From NCBI GenBank assembly GCA_900318615.1, contig ONLK01000005.1:1-64000 (forward strand): 64,000 bases of DNA. The letters run 5' to 3'. Source of the DNA: an uncultured Eubacteriales bacterium. Its GTDB lineage: Bacteria > Bacillota > Clostridia > Lachnospirales > Lachnospiraceae. Positions 62,908 to 64,000 of this stretch are shown here, in pieces (the stretch's first letter is position 1; each line of letters begins with the position of its first letter). The position numbers and the translations under genes were made by a program. A model generated the notes under the pieces. It made no database searches. It was given only the letters and a program-made list of their open reading frames with translations, and was not told the DNA's origin.

Positions 62908-64000
62908 ATGCTTACTTATTCGTTTGATCATATTGGGAAAGAAACGCTGTATGAACATTTATATAACGAAATCCGCCAGGATATTGAAAATGGCTCCCTG
63001 AAGGCGGGAGAAAAGCTGCCGTCGAAAAGGGCGCTGGCGGAGCATCTTTCGATCAGTACGGTTACCGTAGAAAACGCATATGCCCAGCTGGCGACGGAAG
63101 GGTACATCCGGTCGGTGCCCCGGAGCGGGTTTTATGTAGCCGACATCGGAAGCCTGTTTATGCAGCAGAAGAAAAAAGAATTGGAGACAAAGCCGGAAAC
63201 AAGGCCGAAAGCTTCATGGAGAATACAGCCGGAAGCACAGCCTACAGCGCAGGCGGAAAGGAGGAACGAAACACAGGAATCCGGCCGGTATTTTGCAGAT
63301 TTTTCAAGCAATCAGACAGAACCGGGGAGCTTTCCGTTTTCTGTCTGGGCAAAACTGTCCCGGAACATTTTAAGCACACGCCAGGCAGAACTGATGACCA
63401 ACCCGCCGGCCGGAGGGGTGATGGAGCTTCGGAGTGCGATTGCCCGGCATCTGAGTGCGTTTCGCGGATTGAATGTACAGCCGGAGCAGGTCATTATCGG
63501 TGCCGGAACGGAGTATCTTTACGGGCTGCTGATTTTACTGCTTGGGTTTGATAAAACGTACGCATTTGAGAACCCGGGATACAGGAAGTTTGAAAAAATC
63601 CTCAAGGAATACGGCGTTCACAGCGTGGCGGTAGCAGTGGATGAGCAGGGACTTTCGGTAGACGAGCTGGAAAAAACCGGCGCGGATGTCGCCCATGCGA
63701 CCGTGTCTCATCACTTTCCAACCGGTATTACCATGCCGATTGCGCGGCGCTCAAAGCTCCTTTCATGGGCGGCTGAAAAAACGCAGGAGACCGGTCCGGC
63801 CGGAGGCGATGCCCATACGGAGGCAGGAATGCCGTTGGGGCGATACATCATTGAGGATGACTATGACAGCGAGTTCCGTATGACCGGGAGGCCGCTTCCG
63901 GCACTGGCGGGGATGGATCCTTACGGGTGCGTGATTTATATGAACACCTTCACGAAAAGTTTGTCATCGACGGTTCGCGTCAGCTACATGATTCTGCCGG
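62908..64000 (+). CDS. MocR/PdxR-family GntR regulator with aminotransferase domain (cut by window end)
   Basis: The first 364 residues of a protein that normally has about 470-500. Residues about 10-75 are a GntR winged helix (LYNEIRQDIENGSLKAGEKLP, LAEHLSISTVTVENAYAQLA). A charged linker of about 40 residues (KKKELETKPETRPK) leads to a fold-I aminotransferase domain with TNPPAGGVMELRSAIARHL, ENPGYRKFEKIL, IIEDDYDSEFR and the PLP lysine in MNTFTKSLSSTVR. MocR proteins bind PLP as a signal, and PdxR members control vitamin B6 genes. Divergence from pdxK fits this, so B6 homeostasis is likely. GGAAAG lies 7 nt before the ATG. Confidence 0.9.
   Translation, partial: MLTYSFDHIGKETLYEHLYNEIRQDIENGSLKAGEKLPSKRALAEHLSISTVTVENAYAQLATEGYIRSVPRSGFYVADIGSLFMQQKKKELETKPETRPKASWRIQPEAQPTAQAERRNETQESGRYFADFSSNQTEPGSFPFSVWAKLSRNILSTRQAELMTNPPAGGVMELRSAIARHLSAFRGLNVQPEQVIIGAGTEYLYGLLILLLGFDKTYAFENPGYRKFEKILKEYGVHSVAVAVDEQGLSVDELEKTGADVAHATVSHHFPTGITMPIARRSKLLSWAAEKTQETGPAGGDAHTEAGMPLGRYIIEDDYDSEFRMTGRPLPALAGMDPYGCVIYMNTFTKSLSSTVRVSYMILP

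Overview
The window is bacterial chromosome from a Gram-positive anaerobe of the class Clostridia, most likely family Lachnospiraceae. The evidence is gene content (type III glutamine synthetase, cobalamin-dependent ribonucleotide reductase, a DUF6465 small protein, Wadjet subunits of the DUF5716/DUF6063 kind), strong AGGAGG-type ribosome sites, frequent TTG/GTG starts and dense operons. No rRNA, tRNA, CRISPR array, insertion sequence or prophage was recognised. Family names come from reading the translated sequence; no database search was possible.

Left part (1-10.4 kb): a MATE efflux gene runs off the left edge and is divergent from a five-gene dlt-like operon. That operon has an amino-acid adenylating enzyme, a fold-III PLP decarboxylase, a carrier protein, an MBOAT acyltransferase and a membrane-anchored SGNH protein. 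The decarboxylase is not part of a normal D-alanylation operon and suggests that a modified amino acid is loaded and esterified to a surface polymer. An MscS channel gene and a pepF peptidase gene follow.

10.4-19.7 kb: a full autoinducer-2 (AI-2) import and processing locus in the enterobacterial layout, lsrR-lsrK divergent from lsrA-C-D-B-F. lsrG is missing and a small cupin gene sits behind lsrK instead. The divergent intergenic region has clear promoters on both strands and a structured lsrR leader.

20-24.5 kb: an unusual chimera of a degenerate Hsp70 ATPase domain, an Hsp70 lid remnant and a complete GrpE domain; then a GNAT acetyltransferase, an exported DUF3298-type protein and a short LuxR-type helix-turn-helix protein. 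24.7-32.6 kb: a Wadjet anti-plasmid operon, probably type III, ordered jetD-jetA-jetB-jetC, in which jetC carries a frameshift.

32.6-37.2 kb (minus strand): an FbpA/AfuA-type ABC importer with a HAD phosphatase. 37.2-44.2 kb: a palindromic repeat mosaic, a DUF2974 lipase-like protein, class II RNR (nrdJ) with a possible NrdR box in its promoter, a Cof-type HAD, a 10TM heavy-metal exporter-like protein and a DUF6465 protein. 44.2-57.7 kb: nitrogen assimilation, with carAB divergent from glnN (type III GS), then gltBD; glnN has a long leader with an intrinsic terminator. 57.7-64 kb: an MFS transporter, an RpoD-like sigma factor with a repetitive N-terminus, an array of about eight 64-bp tandem repeats, a pyridoxal kinase gene with a 38/39-bp repeat array upstream, and a divergent MocR-type regulator that runs off the right edge.
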